Notes: generated by a model from the sequence alone, not told the origin. A stretch of 64,000 bases of DNA from Vigna angularis (GCF_016808095.1 NC_068980.1:14387388-14451387); one strand, 5' to 3'; shown: positions 51,481-62,690, counted from the first letter of the stretch. Translations and numbers: made by a program.

Positions 51481-52440
51481 ACTGAAAAAGCAAGTCTTCT
51501 TTGACAAGTTGACTTTAACCAATGATTGATTCACATGACAAGACAAAGAAGACACAAGATTGAAGGAAAAAGCTCAAGTGTAATGGATATCTTTTGAGAA
51601 TCCTTTAAATAAAAGAATATTTGAAGAAAAAATCAAGAGAATAACTTACAAATAAAAGCAATATTGTTGAGAGAAAAAACATAGAAGAGCTCAAGATAAA
51701 AAAAGAGAAAAATAAAAAGTCAAGGAACACTTTCAAGCTTCATTGTAATATCAGCTTACTATTTGTGAATAGAAAAAAAAGAGAGAAAAACACCTAGCGA
51801 GTCTGTAGACAATATTGTATTGAACATATGTCCTTTTTGTGAGAGTAATCTTCTAACGACTTGTATTGCAAAATCTGAAGAGAATTCAAACACTTATTGT
51901 TTAACTTAAGAGAGTTAAGGATTACTAGGCAGCGTATCAGATAATACCAAGATTGTCTACTGAAAACTTGGAGTGGGTGAAACTCAACTAGTTAAGGTAA
52001 CAAGTGTTATTCGTTGACTAAGGATACCAGAAGTGGTGAAGAATACTGTACAACCAGGAGTGGGTGAAACTCAACTAGGCAGCGTATCAGGGGATACAAG
52101 ATTGTGTAGGGATACTAGGAGTGGTGAGAATACTTAGTTGTAATCTAGTTGAAGATTATAGTGAAACCCTCTATGATTAGATGAGACTGAACGTAGCTTA
52201 GTTGGAGTGAACCAATATAAAATATTTGTGCACTTACAATTTTATTCTCTCTCAATGCTTCACTTATAAAAACCTGCAGTTGCATTTTCGTTTCAAATAT
52301 AAGAGCTTCTCATATTAAACGACTATTCATTAAAGAGGAAGTTTCATTAAAACACTGCAGCAAATATTTTGAATAACACTTGAAAAGAAGTTATCGTTTA
52401 AACTAATCGCAAGTTTGAGCATTTAACAATTTACACAAAA
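51481..52440 (+). repeat. Copia (Sirevirus-like) LTR fragment
   Basis: Contains a repeated R/U5-type text: 'ggagtgggtgaaactcaact' at about 51970 and 52058, and 'ggcagcgtatcag' at about 51931 and 52079. 'gaacgtagcttagttggagt' follows, with 'aaccaatataaaat', a form familiar from legume Sirevirus LTRs. Ends and primer site are not clear. Confidence 0.4.
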
Positions 52441-52785
52441 TTCTTTATACTCGATGAAAGTCCTTTATCAGATAGGTTGCAAAAAAAAATTTCACAGGTA
52501 CTTCAATGACTTCATTACTAAACTCACTCCTACTCAAAGCCCAATGCAGTTTTGTAAGGGAATATACAAGCATTAAAATTAAATGTAGAGATTTAAATAA
52601 GCATGAACAATGACATAGTTTTATAAGACAATATATGAGCATAATATACTAACCTATAATAAGCATTTACTAATGAGATAAAAATAATATTCTTCCATAA
52701 CTTTAATGATTTGATTGTCAAAATATTATTGACATCTGCAACTAGGAAAATACTATAATAAAGAAAAATAAAATAAAATTAGTGT
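52441..52785. other. Intergenic DNA, nothing recognised
   Basis: No supported feature. Confidence 0.45.
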
Positions 52786-53150
52786 TTTTAGTGTAGAGTC
52801 GAGGATCAATATCAGACACTCCTTCACACTTTTCTCCAAGTTTCTTGTGTCGTCTTAGGTATCTGTAGTTAAATTCCTTTTAGATTCTTGATGTCCGAGT
52901 TCCAAACCGTGCGGACGGGTACATGTCAAAGGCACTCCAAAGCTCAAGCCAGTATATTGGCCGATCAGTTATCACAGTAATGTCTTAAATTTATAATAAA
53001 TACAATCAGTAAACTCCTTACCTCAAACTCGTATTTATAGGTTTCGAGATGGGCTTGCGATTAGCACAACCGTAATCGCAGCCCAATACCTAGTAAGTAT
53101 GCCTAGCATGTAAACTTAATTATGTATTATACTTAAGGCTTTCTAAGGGT
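52786..53150 (-). repeat. Tat-like 3' LTR, approximate limits
   Basis: Minus-strand TATAAATAC lies at 53031-53039. The text 'cactccaaagctcaagccag' parallels 'cactccgacgctcaagtcag' in the LTR at 12348. It lies downstream (minus sense) of the Tat-like pol relic at 55618-56760. The termini were not resolved. Confidence 0.45.
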
Positions 53151-53577
53151 CTAGGATTGAGCGGTCGCTTGTTCGTCTACCCATTCGGTCGGAGGATCAT
53201 GTTTCAACCTTTCATCTACATGGTCTGTGGCTAGCCGTGCAGACATATGGTACACAGGTCCTCCCAAGCCTAAGCCATAAATTTCTGGCATTGGGGTTTC
53301 TTGTTGAAATTCTTTGAGTTGGTGGATTGTATTCATTGGAGTTCGCACTTTATCTACTCATGTATGTTTTCGTTCGGGTGGATTTCAAAATGTGGCCGTT
53401 GGCGAAAAAATTTGAACCATGCGTGCTTCGCACCTCGGGTAAGTGGTAAAGGCGCTTAATCTGGATCGTCGAACGTGGCTAGATCTAACGGTGGTTGGTT
53501 GGTGGCAGTTACGGTCACTTCTCTTATAGTGGATTTTTCTTGCCCTTTTCACTATTTTCCCTTACTTGCTCTGCCTA

Positions 53578-54730
53578 CCGCATGATCATCTCTTGATTTC
53601 AGGTAATAAAATGTTGATTATTCAATTGTATGTGTTTGAGAAGGCATCGAGAAGGGGTGGCAGGGGTTTCGTTGATGATGATTCACAGTCCTTGTCTTCG
53701 TGCTTTGTGTCTTCCTCGATCTTAGAAACAACCGAGCGGCATAACGACTCGATTGGTGGTTCGGTCGGTGTAAATATCAATAAGGCTAGTCATGGCCTAG
53801 CGCTCGGTCTGCGCTATGGAGAGGTAGAGATTGATGCCCAAAATGAGGGAGAGGAATTTCGGGAGGTCTTACTAATGATCCCGAGCTATGACTTGGTGTC
53901 CCGTGAAGTAGGTGAATTCGTCACCTACTTTCGTTTGAAGAAGGTCTTGGAAGAATAAGTCGAACGAGTCTGCATTGTGCAAAATGAAGGGGACGCCACT
54001 TTGATCAAACTAATGGTTTGTAAAAGGAACGCGCAGGTTTATCAAGGTTAAAGGAACAAGGCAGAAGATTTTTCTTCATGTACACTTTTCTCTTTACTCA
54101 AATGTACATTTGGATCCCGTTCACCGAATTCTAAGCGGTCGTGTTGAGGGAACTAAATTTGGCACCCACCAAGTTACATCTGAACGGTTGGGCATGTATG
54201 CAGGTGTTCATAGTGATATGCGTCGGCCTGGATTTAAATCCTACTCAGCCATCTTCCTTCATTACTTCTGGGTTCGACCGATTACTAGGCGAGGTTAGGT
54301 GTCCTTGATCTCCATTGAGGGAAAATGATTGTTTAAGCAATACACAACCTCCTTCAAGGGGTTTAAAACCAAGTACTTTAAGGTAATAATAAAGGAGAAC
54401 GATCATTTAGAATTCTTTAACAATGTTGGGCGTCCCAAGTTCCCTTTATATTGGATGAAGAATCCTTATAAAGTGACTTCTTGGTCTAAGTCCTCTATGA
54501 CATTGGCCGAGGCTGATGCGATTAGGGTCATTGACAGCCTACATCGATGCCTCCCCTCCGATAACCTCATTGAGTGCGTCGGCTATGAGGATCTCAATGT
54601 TGAGGTGTTCGGTATGATGTTTTCCTTTTGTAAAACTTGTTATATGATTTGTCTTAACTTGGTTAAGTTTTGGTTTTCTTTTGGTTATCATGTATGCCCT
54701 ATCATAGAAAAAGAAGAGTCTCTTCAAGGA
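53578..54730 (+). pseudogene. Tat-element antisense ORF (putative gypsy-type transposon protein family)
   Basis: The first 130 residues form an open acidic, Ser-rich frame (53569-53958). After frame changes the + strand reads MYTFLFTQMYIWIPFTEF, stop, then LNLAPTKLHLNGWACMQVF. Next come a stop and FKGFKTKYFKVIIKEND, and GRPKFPLYWMKNPYKVTSW (about 54450-54510). The 'NLAPT-L--N-WA--QVF' and 'FPLYW-KNP' motifs match the plant family known as putative gypsy-type transposon proteins, which occurs as an extra ORF in Tat retroelements. It runs opposite to the pol relic at 55618-56760 and lies between it and the LTR at 52786, the position of the antisense gene in Grande/Retand-type elements. GTATGATGTT at 54611 could be a splice donor. 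Stops at about 54131, 54307 and 54330 make it defective. Confidence 0.7.
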
Positions 54731-54749
54731 AGTTATATATTAAATTAAA

Positions 54750-55560
54750 TATAAATTAAAATTTAATTTTTTAATTAAATTTAACTTAACTCCCAATTTA
54801 CAAGAACAAAATTGCAAGCATAGAACTCCAAGATGAGGAACGCAAAGAAAACCCTAAAACACTGCAAGACCAAGAATTCCAAAAATTCCCAAACCAGAAA
54901 AGAAGATCATAAACTCCAAACCCGCTATAAGTTCGGGAAAAACCCCAATCGTAGGAACCTTAACCCTAAATCGTGAGAAAAAACAACCCTAAATTCCCAA
55001 TTTAAAAATTCTTAATCCCAAATAAGAACCCCTTATATTTGGCCACCACCTGTAGAGGAAAAATAAAGAAAACTTAATTCCGAAATTGTGAGACAAACGC
55101 GAGAATCAAACCCTTATGCTACGAAGTCGCCGCGAAACATAGAAGCCCCTTCCCTCTGCAAGTCGAATCAAAAAAAGTGAAGGGAGAGGAAATCACCACG
55201 AGACCACCTCCTTTGCCTGAGCCACAGATGATTTTTCCTAAGCTGAGTTATCCGCGTGAGAACAAAGATATAGAAGTAGCTTGAAGCATCAGGGTTTGCT
55301 CGCAAGAAATGTAAAAGAGAAGAAATTGAGGAAAAAAAACTCTGAATAGAGTTTTTGAAAGAAACCAAAAATTGGACAATTGAGATTTTTAATTAGGGTT
55401 ATGTAATTTTTAATTGAAAAGGTTTCCCTTTTTTTAAGAGTAATAAATAGAAAATTTAATTTTAAAAAATATAAATTAAATTATTATTATTATTTTTTGC
55501 GGGTAACGGCTATTCGCGGGTCGAATAGTATACTACATGCACCTAACCCATTTAGAAGCG
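54750..55560. other. Inserted non-coding segment between aORF and pol relic
   Basis: Left 54743-54785 and right 55445-55490 are AT-rich and roughly complementary (aaattaaatataaattaaaa against tataaattaaatt). The centre carries 'aaccctaaatcgtgag'-like text and 55500-55600 a GCGGGTAACGGCTATTCGCG palindromic motif. Possibly an insertion into the Tat element; ends not proven. Confidence 0.35.
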
Positions 55561-55617
55561 GGTATTAAAATATCCCTGATCCGTTAGCCGCGAGTAATAA
55601 ATATCTGTAGGTAGTAA

Positions 55618-56760
55618 CTACCTGTCAATGGTCTTGTTGACGACCTTTATTTGACTGTTCGTTTGCGAGTGCTTTACTAAGCTTGTGACATGTTTAATGC
55701 CCAAGCCCGTGTAGAACTCGACAAGTTTCTTATCGATGAATTGCCTCCCATTATCTGTTATGACCATTCGGGGTAACTCAAAATGACATATGAGCTTCCA
55801 CATGAACTTTTACACCTAACGGGCGGTGATGGTAGCCAGTACCTCTACTTCGACCCATTTCGTGAAATAATCGATGACCACCAAGAGGAATTTCTTTTAA
55901 GCTATGCCGACCGAGAATGGGCCTACTATATCCATCTTCCATTGAGCGAACAGTCAGGGAGACACAATGTTGTGAAGTTTGACTGGGGGAGCATTCAAGT
56001 TGTTTGCGTGTGCTTAGCAGGCTTTGCTCTTTTGGACAATGTTTTTCCTATACTCCTCCATAGTGGGCCAATAATAATTCGCTCGCACCGTCCTAACTTT
56101 ATGCATACGAAGGTCGATATGAAATTCGTATACTCCATTGTGAGCTCATCCACCATGTATTGGGCCTCTAACACCGAGAGACATTTAAGCAATAGGGTAG
56201 TAAATCCCATTTTTACAATTCCTCGCCTATGAGGACGAAACAGGCGATCTTCTTAGCTTCAGCTGATCGATCGACCTCTCCTTTATCTTGTCTTCTCATT
56301 AGCTCTTTGATTTTGTTCCTCTAATCTTCTTTGGAAGGGACAATTTTTGCCATGCATTCTACAGATGGCTTCAAAAAGACTTGTCTGATCAACGTGGACA
56401 ACTACCACTTCTCTTTAGCGCTTGCTAACTTGGAAAGCACATATGCTCTAACATTCTCCTCGCATGGAATGTGTATGATCTCCAAAAAATCGAAGGCTTT
56501 AACCAATACTATGACCTTGTGGAAGTATTGGAGAAGGTGGTCGTCCTTGACCTAGAAATCCTCGTTCATCTGTCTGACCACCAGTTGAGAATCTGTTTGA
56601 CATTCTACGTGTCTTTGCCCTGATGTCCTTGGCGAGCTCCAATCCTGCTACTAAGGCTTCGTACTCTGCCTAGTTGTTTGAGACTTTGAATTTGAAGATT
56701 AAGGCGTGCTCAATATCTAACTCACTTGGCCCCTCTAGGATCACAACCGCTCCTCCTCCC
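55618..56760 (-). pseudogene. Tat-like pol relic: RNase H and integrase
   Basis: Minus-strand reading starts at 56760 with RNase H text (GGGAVVILEGP, then LIFKFKVSNN, stop, AEYEALVAGLELAKDI). The stop replaces the Gln of the SNNQAEYEAL motif. It continues to the integrase zinc-binding part (GFTTLLLKCLS, 56200) and the core: LFAQWKMDIVGPF, FLLVVIDYFTKWVEVE, LPRMVITDNGRQF (55750), then VKHSQTNSQIKVVNKTIDR. The two catalytic Asp residues (MDIVGP, TDNG) remain, but the usual NGQAE(A)AN reads NSQIKVVN, losing Glu. Several further stops lie between, for example before LFAQW and before KKFLL. It abuts a different element at 56762. Confidence 0.82.
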
Positions 56761-56762
56761 CT

Positions 56763-57720
56763 CTAGAAATAACATAAACCCTTCTCTCTTCTTAATTGCA
56801 TTTCTGCTGGGCTTATTCTTTTGACATTTGTGTTTCTTAATGGTGGTCCTGGTGGATTAGGTAACAACGGGGGTAAAGATGATTTGGTAGCTGGTAGGAT
56901 GTTCCTTATGGTGTTTTGACTCCAGGAAGTTGTTACTTTCGGAGAATTCGTGAATCGAATGGCGTAATTAGGAGTAGGCTTGGTTCCTGGCATGTATTTC
57001 TCTTCATACGGTTTAGCTAATGATATTGCTCGTAATAGGTTTGTTGGAGTCAAGGCAATCACATCTCTTCTAATATCAACATTTAAACCACTCATGAAGC
57101 AATTTAAAATAACTTCCTTAGTTAAACCCCGCACATCTATTTGCAAGCGACATAAATTTCATATAGTAATCTGATACTGATCCTTGTTGTTGCAGCTTAA
57201 ACATTTCTGCCATAGGACAATCGAAGGGAGAGGGCCCAAATTGAGATTCCAATGCACGCGTCAACGCTGTCCAAGTTGTGACCGCTTCAATCTTCTGCAA
57301 CATCTGGAACCATGGCACCACATCTCTCTCAAAATGCATAAAAGCTATTTCAACACGCTCAACATCAGCTTTGTTGTGATAGTTGAAGAACTTATCCGTT
57401 TTGAAAATCCATTCTAAAACTGGAGTGGAGCCATCGAAGTGCGGAAAACCTAGAGAAATGTCCTTGACCGGGTTCATAGAATTTAGCGGATGAACTCTGA
57501 CTGTAGAATTTGAGTTCGAAGGACTTCCAAATGTCTGAGTGGAATTTTGCAATAGTTGTTGTAAGACGAGTTTGATTTCATCCATCGTGGAGTCCTTATT
57601 TCGATTCCGTTCATCTATCGTGCTCTGCAGCTTTTCCACAGTTGCTGTTAGACGTCGCAGATCATCCGTCGTCGTGCAGATCTCGGTTTGGAGCTCTTTC
57701 AATCTTGTGTTCTCAGCCAT
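56763..57720 (-). pseudogene. Ty3/gypsy gag, frameshifted and cut in the zinc knuckle
   Basis: The start at 57720 (MAENTRLKELQTEI) lies just inside the LTR and primer region. A coiled-coil-like N-terminus (residues 5-60) precedes the gag domain: LGFPHFDGSTPVLEWIFKTD, VPWFQMLQ, WTALTRALESQFGPS, EMFKLQQQGSVSDYYMKF. One extra G in a G run (57127-57130) shifts frame after NRCAG, and the other frame resumes with LTKEVILNCFMSGLNVDIR. The C-terminus reaches ISPAEMQLRREKGLCYF, the beginning of a CCHC knuckle, where homology stops at a TAG and joins the Tat RNase H relic. About 320 codons were present. Short LTR and gag style suggest a Reina-like chromovirus, but that is tentative. Confidence 0.82.
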
Positions 57721-57729
57721 TGAAGACAA

Positions 57730-57741
57730 TGAAAGCACCAA
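57730..57741 (-). other. Primer-site-like sequence of the gag element
   Basis: Minus-strand TTGGTGCTTTC directly inside the LTR end, followed by the gag start 20 bases on. Confidence 0.4.
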
Positions 57742-58118
57742 TGTAACAGTGCAATAAGAAATAAAAGAGAAACGCAGAGTATGAGGGCTTTTATTATTGA
57801 AAACGGCACTAAAATAAATGACAATGGAGGTAGTAGAATAGTATGAGTAACTCTGCACACTAACATAGGCCATTCTTGAAAAGGAAAAGATGGAGGGGAT
57901 TTTAAAAGGATTTCCAATCGAAGAACAGAGAAGAATATTCAGAGAGAAAAAGTAGTTGCAGAGAAGAGGGGTCCATACCAAGAACGTAATCAACCCCGAA
58001 TGAAATCCTCCCATCTTGTATTCTCCCTCTTCACAATATTCTGTCATCCTCTCTGCTTGACACGTGGCCATTTTGTGCAACCGCAACCGTAACTACTTCT
58101 CCCTTCACCTTGTTGTCA
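57742..58118 (-). repeat. 5' LTR (377 bp) of the truncated gypsy element
   Basis: Minus strand starts TGACAACAAGG and ends CTGTTACA, next to the gag leader. An open frame continuing from gag into this LTR (to 58086) is only read-through of untranslated sequence. The LTR lies about 280 bp upstream of the kinase TATA box, in antisense. The partner 3' LTR is absent because the element is truncated at 56762. Confidence 0.62.
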
Positions 58119-58399
58119 CGCTTTGTGCGTTTTATAGTATAGGATTTTAAAGATTAAAACTAACCATTAATGCACATAAAATATTTGAAGACCAGTCCAT
58201 TTCTCTTTTATACTTCTTAAACAAGTTAAACATTGCATTATAATTGAAGTAAATTTACATCTTTTCAGTACAATCTTGACCACATCAATGCCTAAATTTT
58301 TATAAAAATCTGGTGACTAAATTAATCTCTAAAACCAAATCTACTACAAGTTGCTCATATATTTATAGATATATTTATTGCTTTTGTTATTATACATTT

Positions 58400-58407
58400 T
58401 ATATAAG
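58400..58407 (+). promoter_or_regulatory. TATA box candidate of the kinase gene
   Basis: TATATAAG, followed by GCGACGTGGGAC with an ACGTGG core, and a transcript start expected near 58435. The next 130 bases are C/A-rich, then pyrimidine-rich like a plant 5'UTR. Confidence 0.45.
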
Positions 58408-58435
58408 CGACGTGGGACATTTGTTAAAAGATTAG

Positions 58436-58904
58436 CCTCTATTCTTCCTAATCATCAACTATTATACACAAATCACGCACAACCCAAACACAACAAAACC
58501 AAAGAAGAGATACAATAACAATCAACGAGCAACAGATCTGTCCCTTAAGCGGTCACTGATAATCGGAATCGTATTAATTTATGTGTGAGTTTCAATCGAT
58601 TTCGAATGCCGCACTATCGATTTGGGTGTTGCCGTTTCGCTTTCTTTTGTTTCTTTTTTCTCTTTCCACTGCGAACGATATCTCAGTGTCATTCGCCCCA
58701 TTTCATTTTGTTGCGAAGTCAATTTTGTATCCTAACTTCCACCTAACAATTGTTGCATACTCCACCGAGTTTGCATGCTTTGCTTTAAGTCCACAGCTTT
58801 ACTGCATTGTGCATCTATTCTTATTTGGTTTGTTTTTTAAGTTTTGATTTGATTCCTTCGTTTAGAAATTGAGTTGCGGTTCAATTGGGGTTGTGCAATT
58901 GCGG
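58436..58904 (+). other. 5'UTR exon of the kinase gene (limits inferred)
   Basis: Exon start from the TATA position; 3' end from the donor G|GTAAAT at 58905. A UTR intron then runs to the acceptor ATTTTCAG at 59118-59125. This intron is T-rich with TTTGTTGTTGTGAAATATGG occurring twice (about 58929-58953 and 58989-59011). The ORF at 58581-58847 is upstream of the kinase start and is not called as a gene, though it could be a uORF if unspliced. Confidence 0.45.
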
Positions 58905-59175
58905 GTAAATTTTGTTTTTATTTGATCAATCTATTGTTGTTGTGAAATATGGTATTTTTGAATGTGAATGTTTGTTTTTTTATTTTGTGAATTTGTTGTT
59001 GTGAAATATGGTTTCTTTGAACGTGAAGTTTATGGTTTTGATTGGTGGAATTTGGAGAATGAGGGATAATTGGGGATATGTGATTTTGATCATGCGTGTC
59101 TGAGTTGTGTTTTTTGGATTTTCAGGTGCATGTGGTGTAGTTCTTGTCTAAGGCTTCAAGGAGTTGCTGCTGAGA

Positions 59176-59270
59176 ATGGCTGACGTGGCAGGTCTAGTTG
59201 AGGCAGCGGGATCGAGATTCACTTCATTGGAGCTTATTGGGCAGGGATCGTTTGGAGACGTCTATAAAGC
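59176..59270 (+). CDS. Ste20/germinal-centre-type protein kinase, first coding exon (partial)
   Basis: Starts ATGGCTGACGTG with a favourable G at +4. It encodes MADVAGLVEAAGSRFTSLEL then IGQGSFGDVYKA, the start of a Ser/Thr kinase domain with the glycine-rich ATP loop G-x-G-S-F-G-D-V. This N-terminus, with the loop beginning around residue 22, is characteristic of plant germinal-centre-like MAP4K kinases (Ste20/MST family), cytosolic enzymes that phosphorylate downstream kinases in growth and polarity signalling. The exon ends AAAGC|GTATGT, splitting the codon after two bases (95 coding nt). The catalytic lysine (VAIK), HRD and DFG are not in the window. Downstream intron DNA contains copia and LTR sequence, so the next exon lies past 64000 or is lost. 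Family call firm; function as a complete gene uncertain. Confidence 0.85.
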
Positions 59271-60892
59271 GTATGTGTTAGTTTTAGAACTGGTATCATG
59301 AGCCCTGCTGACTTAAACTGACTTTGCACATTGAGTTTAAATCATAGTAGTTTTATATGCATATTGCTTGTTCATTGGGGTAATGAATATTTTTTGTGTA
59401 GGGATTTCTTTCTTTTTGTTTCTTCAGGTAGAATAATATTAAGTATTATTTTGTTTATAAAATTCTTAAACTTGTTCTTTAGATGCTCATTTGATAAATG
59501 GTACTGAGGTGTATGAAATCTAGATTTGATGATTGTGTGAATGAAGTGTCATTAATGGATGCAAACATTAGATAAACATTACTGTAAAATGAATTGGAGG
59601 GAAATTTGGATAATAGTTTTTGTCGTAATATATACTATGATATCTGATCAAGGGTTAGTTTAAATTCTTTTTCCTGAATTCGTTAAATAAGCATGAAGAT
59701 AAGCTGTAGAGAATGGACTGTAAGTAAAACTGATACTCATTTTTAAGAGAAGAGTCTAATTGCAACTGTTTGCTACTCGAAAGAAGTAAATCAAGTGCTT
59801 TGTTCCTTTTTGATAATTGATAAGTGGTTTTAAATATTACTAACAACAACAATGACAAAAGTGTTTTCTATTATGTGGTTGGCTACATGAATCAGATATC
59901 CAAAACCAATTCTTTACTCAGGATCTCAGGCTATTTAATTATAGATACTTTTTAATGGTTTCGCTTAGAGCCTTGCTTGGTCTATTGGGCTATCCTCCAT
60001 TGATCAACTCTTATAATTGAAGTTTTTGTTAATCTTATGGTAATAAGTACACACCATGTTACAGACATTTTTTAACCGACTTTTCCTCAATAGATATCTT
60101 TCAGATTTCTCTCTAAGGCGTGGGTTCCATATTTTTTTTCCCAATATGATTGCTTTTCAAATGCAGCATGTTCATCTATTATACTCACGTTCTTGTTGAC
60201 CTTTCATCACCGATTACTGAACATGTAGTATTGTATAGTCTCGCATGTCTATACTTTAAAGCAGCACCCGTTCACAAGTAAAGCTCGAAGCTTTCATCTG
60301 TTTCAACTTCTTAGGTTCTTTGTATGATAGATTTGGGACATCTACACTGTATTACTTGTTGTATATATGATTCCCATCGATAATCTTCAAGGTAATGATA
60401 GAGCATGTCTTGCTGAATTTTCATGTACTCTGTTTTTGTTTCCAGTTAAATCAAAACTGAGATTCGAGGGGTTTTCTCCATATCTCTAGTTTACCATTTA
60501 TTTTCTCTCTTGACCCTTCACTAGAACTAGATCTTATGCAAAGTAATGTGTATCGAGGCATTGTATCCTGGATATGCTGAATATTAATGTCTAAAACTAA
60601 GGTAAAAATCCAAGGCTTGTGTAAACCTGTACAACACATAAGCATGGTCTATCCATGCAATGTTACAGACATTTGACAAAGTTTAACGGTTCTTATTTAT
60701 TGCCTAACTCTATCCTCTTCTTTTATATGGGTTTGTCATTATCCTTGTGAAAGTTTGCAACAAAGCACAACATAGACTGTTAATACAAAATGAAGGATAT
60801 ATGTACCTTTCAGATTAGTTTCACTTCTTAACCTTCTCCATTATTATAACAATTTCTTATGTTTGCTTTCATTTTCTTTTTCTTTTTCTGTC
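59271..60892 (+). other. Kinase intron, original sequence
   Basis: Starts with consensus donor GTATGT. T-rich + strand, as expected for a plant intron. No continuation of the kinase domain was found in any frame. 'tgttacagacattt' occurs at about 60058 and 60660. Confidence 0.55.
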
Positions 60893-61078
60893 TGAGTTGA
60901 AAATAGGACCGATTTTATTATATTCAATCATAAAAAATACATTCTCATATCCTCTATTTGTAATAATCTAATTCTCCTAAAAAGAGAAATAGGAAAACTA
61001 GGAAAATAAAATAAAATAGAAAATTATATATCTATTTTCTCTAATTAGGAAGATTCTAAAGATATCTTCTCTAATTAC
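60893..61078 (-). repeat. Copia 3' LTR piece (about 185 bp)
   Basis: Follows, on the minus strand, the pol stop and polypurine AACTTGAGGGGGAGT. The LTR text 'agagaagatatctttagaat' is typical of small copia LTRs. The expected TG start after GGGGGAGT reads TA/AA here, probably mutated. The far end near 60893 (TGAGTTGAAAAT on +) is approximate. Confidence 0.55.
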
Positions 61079-61084
61079 TCCCCC

Positions 61085-61660
61085 TCAAGTTGGTAAATGA
61101 ATATCAATCATTCCCAACTTGCCTACAAGATCTTGTAATCTACCCGGAGGAAGCACTTTGTAAAAATATCTACTATTTGAAGTTCTGTAGGAACATGAGT
61201 TGTAATCACAAAGCCTCTGTCAAGATTATCTTTGATGAAATGTCTGTCAATCTCAATGTGTTTAGTTCTGTCATGCTGTACTGGATTATGGGCTATGCTC
61301 ATGGCAGACTTATTGTCATAGTGTAGTTGCACCGGGTTCTCCACTTTGACTTTAAGATCATCCAAAATGCTTTTCATCCAGAGTCCTTCACACATTCCTT
61401 GAGCAAGAGCTCGAAATTCAGCTTCTACACTAGAACGAGATACTCTATCTTGCTTTTTGCTTCTCCATGTTACCAGACTATCTCCAAGAAATACACAATA
61501 CCCAAAAGTAGATTTTCTGTCAGTAATAGAACCTGCATAGTCAACATCAGTATGTATCTTCATAGTCAATGTTCCTGGACTTGACTTCAAGTATTGGAGA
61601 ATTTTGTCAACTGCTTGCATGTGTCTCTCTCTTGGATCATGCATAAATTGGCTTACTACA
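61085..61660 (-). pseudogene. Ty1/copia pol relic: RNase H domain, 5'-truncated
   Basis: Minus strand reads VVSQFMHDPRERHMQAVD (from 61660), then ILQYLKSSPG, DVDYAGSITDRKSTFGYCVF, WRSKKQDRVSRSSVEAEFRA, HYDNKSAMSIAHNP and HDRTKHIEIDRHFI. This is the copia RNase H order with ADWAGS/DRKSTSGY, SSxEAEYRA and D-NxSAI motifs, so the Asp and Glu catalytic positions are recognisable. After DIFTK a 1-nt deletion shifts frame, and LPPGRLQDLVGKLGMIDIHL plus PT-stop follows in the next frame, ending at 61085. Upstream reverse transcriptase, integrase and gag are missing; the break is exactly where TGTTGAAATG starts. Located in the kinase intron, antisense to it. Confidence 0.88.
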
Positions 61661-62690
61661 TGTTGAAATGTAATATGAAATGTATATTACTTAGTTCTTG
61701 GTTCTTTTTCACCCTTCTCCTTAATCCTATACTTATAGGATTAAGTGAGTGGAACACCTCACATACAGCACACTCATAGCTCACACAACACTAACACTCA
61801 CACTCACAGCTCACACAACACTAACACTCATCTCCAACTTACTTTTAGTTGGAACACACTAACAATAATTCTAACACTCCTCCTCAAGCTGGATCATACA
61901 TATTGTATGAGCCAAGCTTGGAATAAACATTATCAAATGAAAATAACATCAATCAACCAAATTGCAAATACAAGCACTAAGAAGAAAAATACACTAAGAA
62001 ACTTCAACTTGGAAAGTCTTCAAACACATGAGATTTCCTTTGCAGTGTTGTCTTGGAACGATACTCCCCCTCACTGTAGAGACTAAATTGTCATCACTTT
62101 CTGATGGGGCCTGTAGTGGCTGAAAGCGACAAAACTACAGGGACTGCCATCACTAACTGACGAGATGATGGGGACTTACAGGGACAACCATCTAGCACTG
62201 ACTGATGGGGCCTGCATGCCATCACTAACTGAGGTGATGGGGACTTACAGGGACGGCCATCTAGTCCTGACTGATGGGGCCTGTATGCCATCACTTGACT
62301 GATGAGGTGATGAGGGCCTACAGTGGTGGAAGCATACTCCCCCTCACGACTGAACAACATGAACGTGAAGGTGGAAGAATGGGTGAGAACCGATCCGTAC
62401 GAGGGTTTGGACAAATCTGAAACCCATAACTTCGGAAGATTCAATTCAGCGGGCGGTCTCAAAGAACAACTCCACATGAGCTCACATGAGCTGTTACAAC
62501 AAGGCATCTGCGGTCTAAAGACATGTTGGAGGTCCAAAATTCTTTGTTGGACAACTTCCAAGTAGTGATACTTAACAGTGTATCACAAGACGATCAGGTT
62601 AAACTCTAGCACCGAACAACGGCAAACAATGCCGAACTGAGGCAAACTACGCCTGGAAAACAGCAAAACGGCGCCGGACAGCAGAAACGG

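Noticed and set aside
55783..56232. 149-codon + strand ORF
   Set aside because: It is the antisense of the Tat integrase relic, whose minus-strand motifs are recognisable.
57721..58086. N-terminal 122 codons of the long minus-strand frame ending at 57118
   Set aside because: This part is LTR and leader sequence. The gag-like protein starts at 57720.
58581..58847. 88-codon + strand ORF upstream of the kinase
   Set aside because: Lies in the 5'UTR exon, hydrophobic by T-rich composition, no family. At most a uORF.
60670..60700. Possible second kinase exon ('acatttgacaaag' gives FDK)
   Set aside because: No AG acceptor in the required phase, an immediate stop, and no ELNKEVAIK-like continuation. 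The word is part of a short repeat also found near 60058.
61327..61584. 85-codon + strand ORF
   Set aside because: Antisense shadow of copia RNase H.
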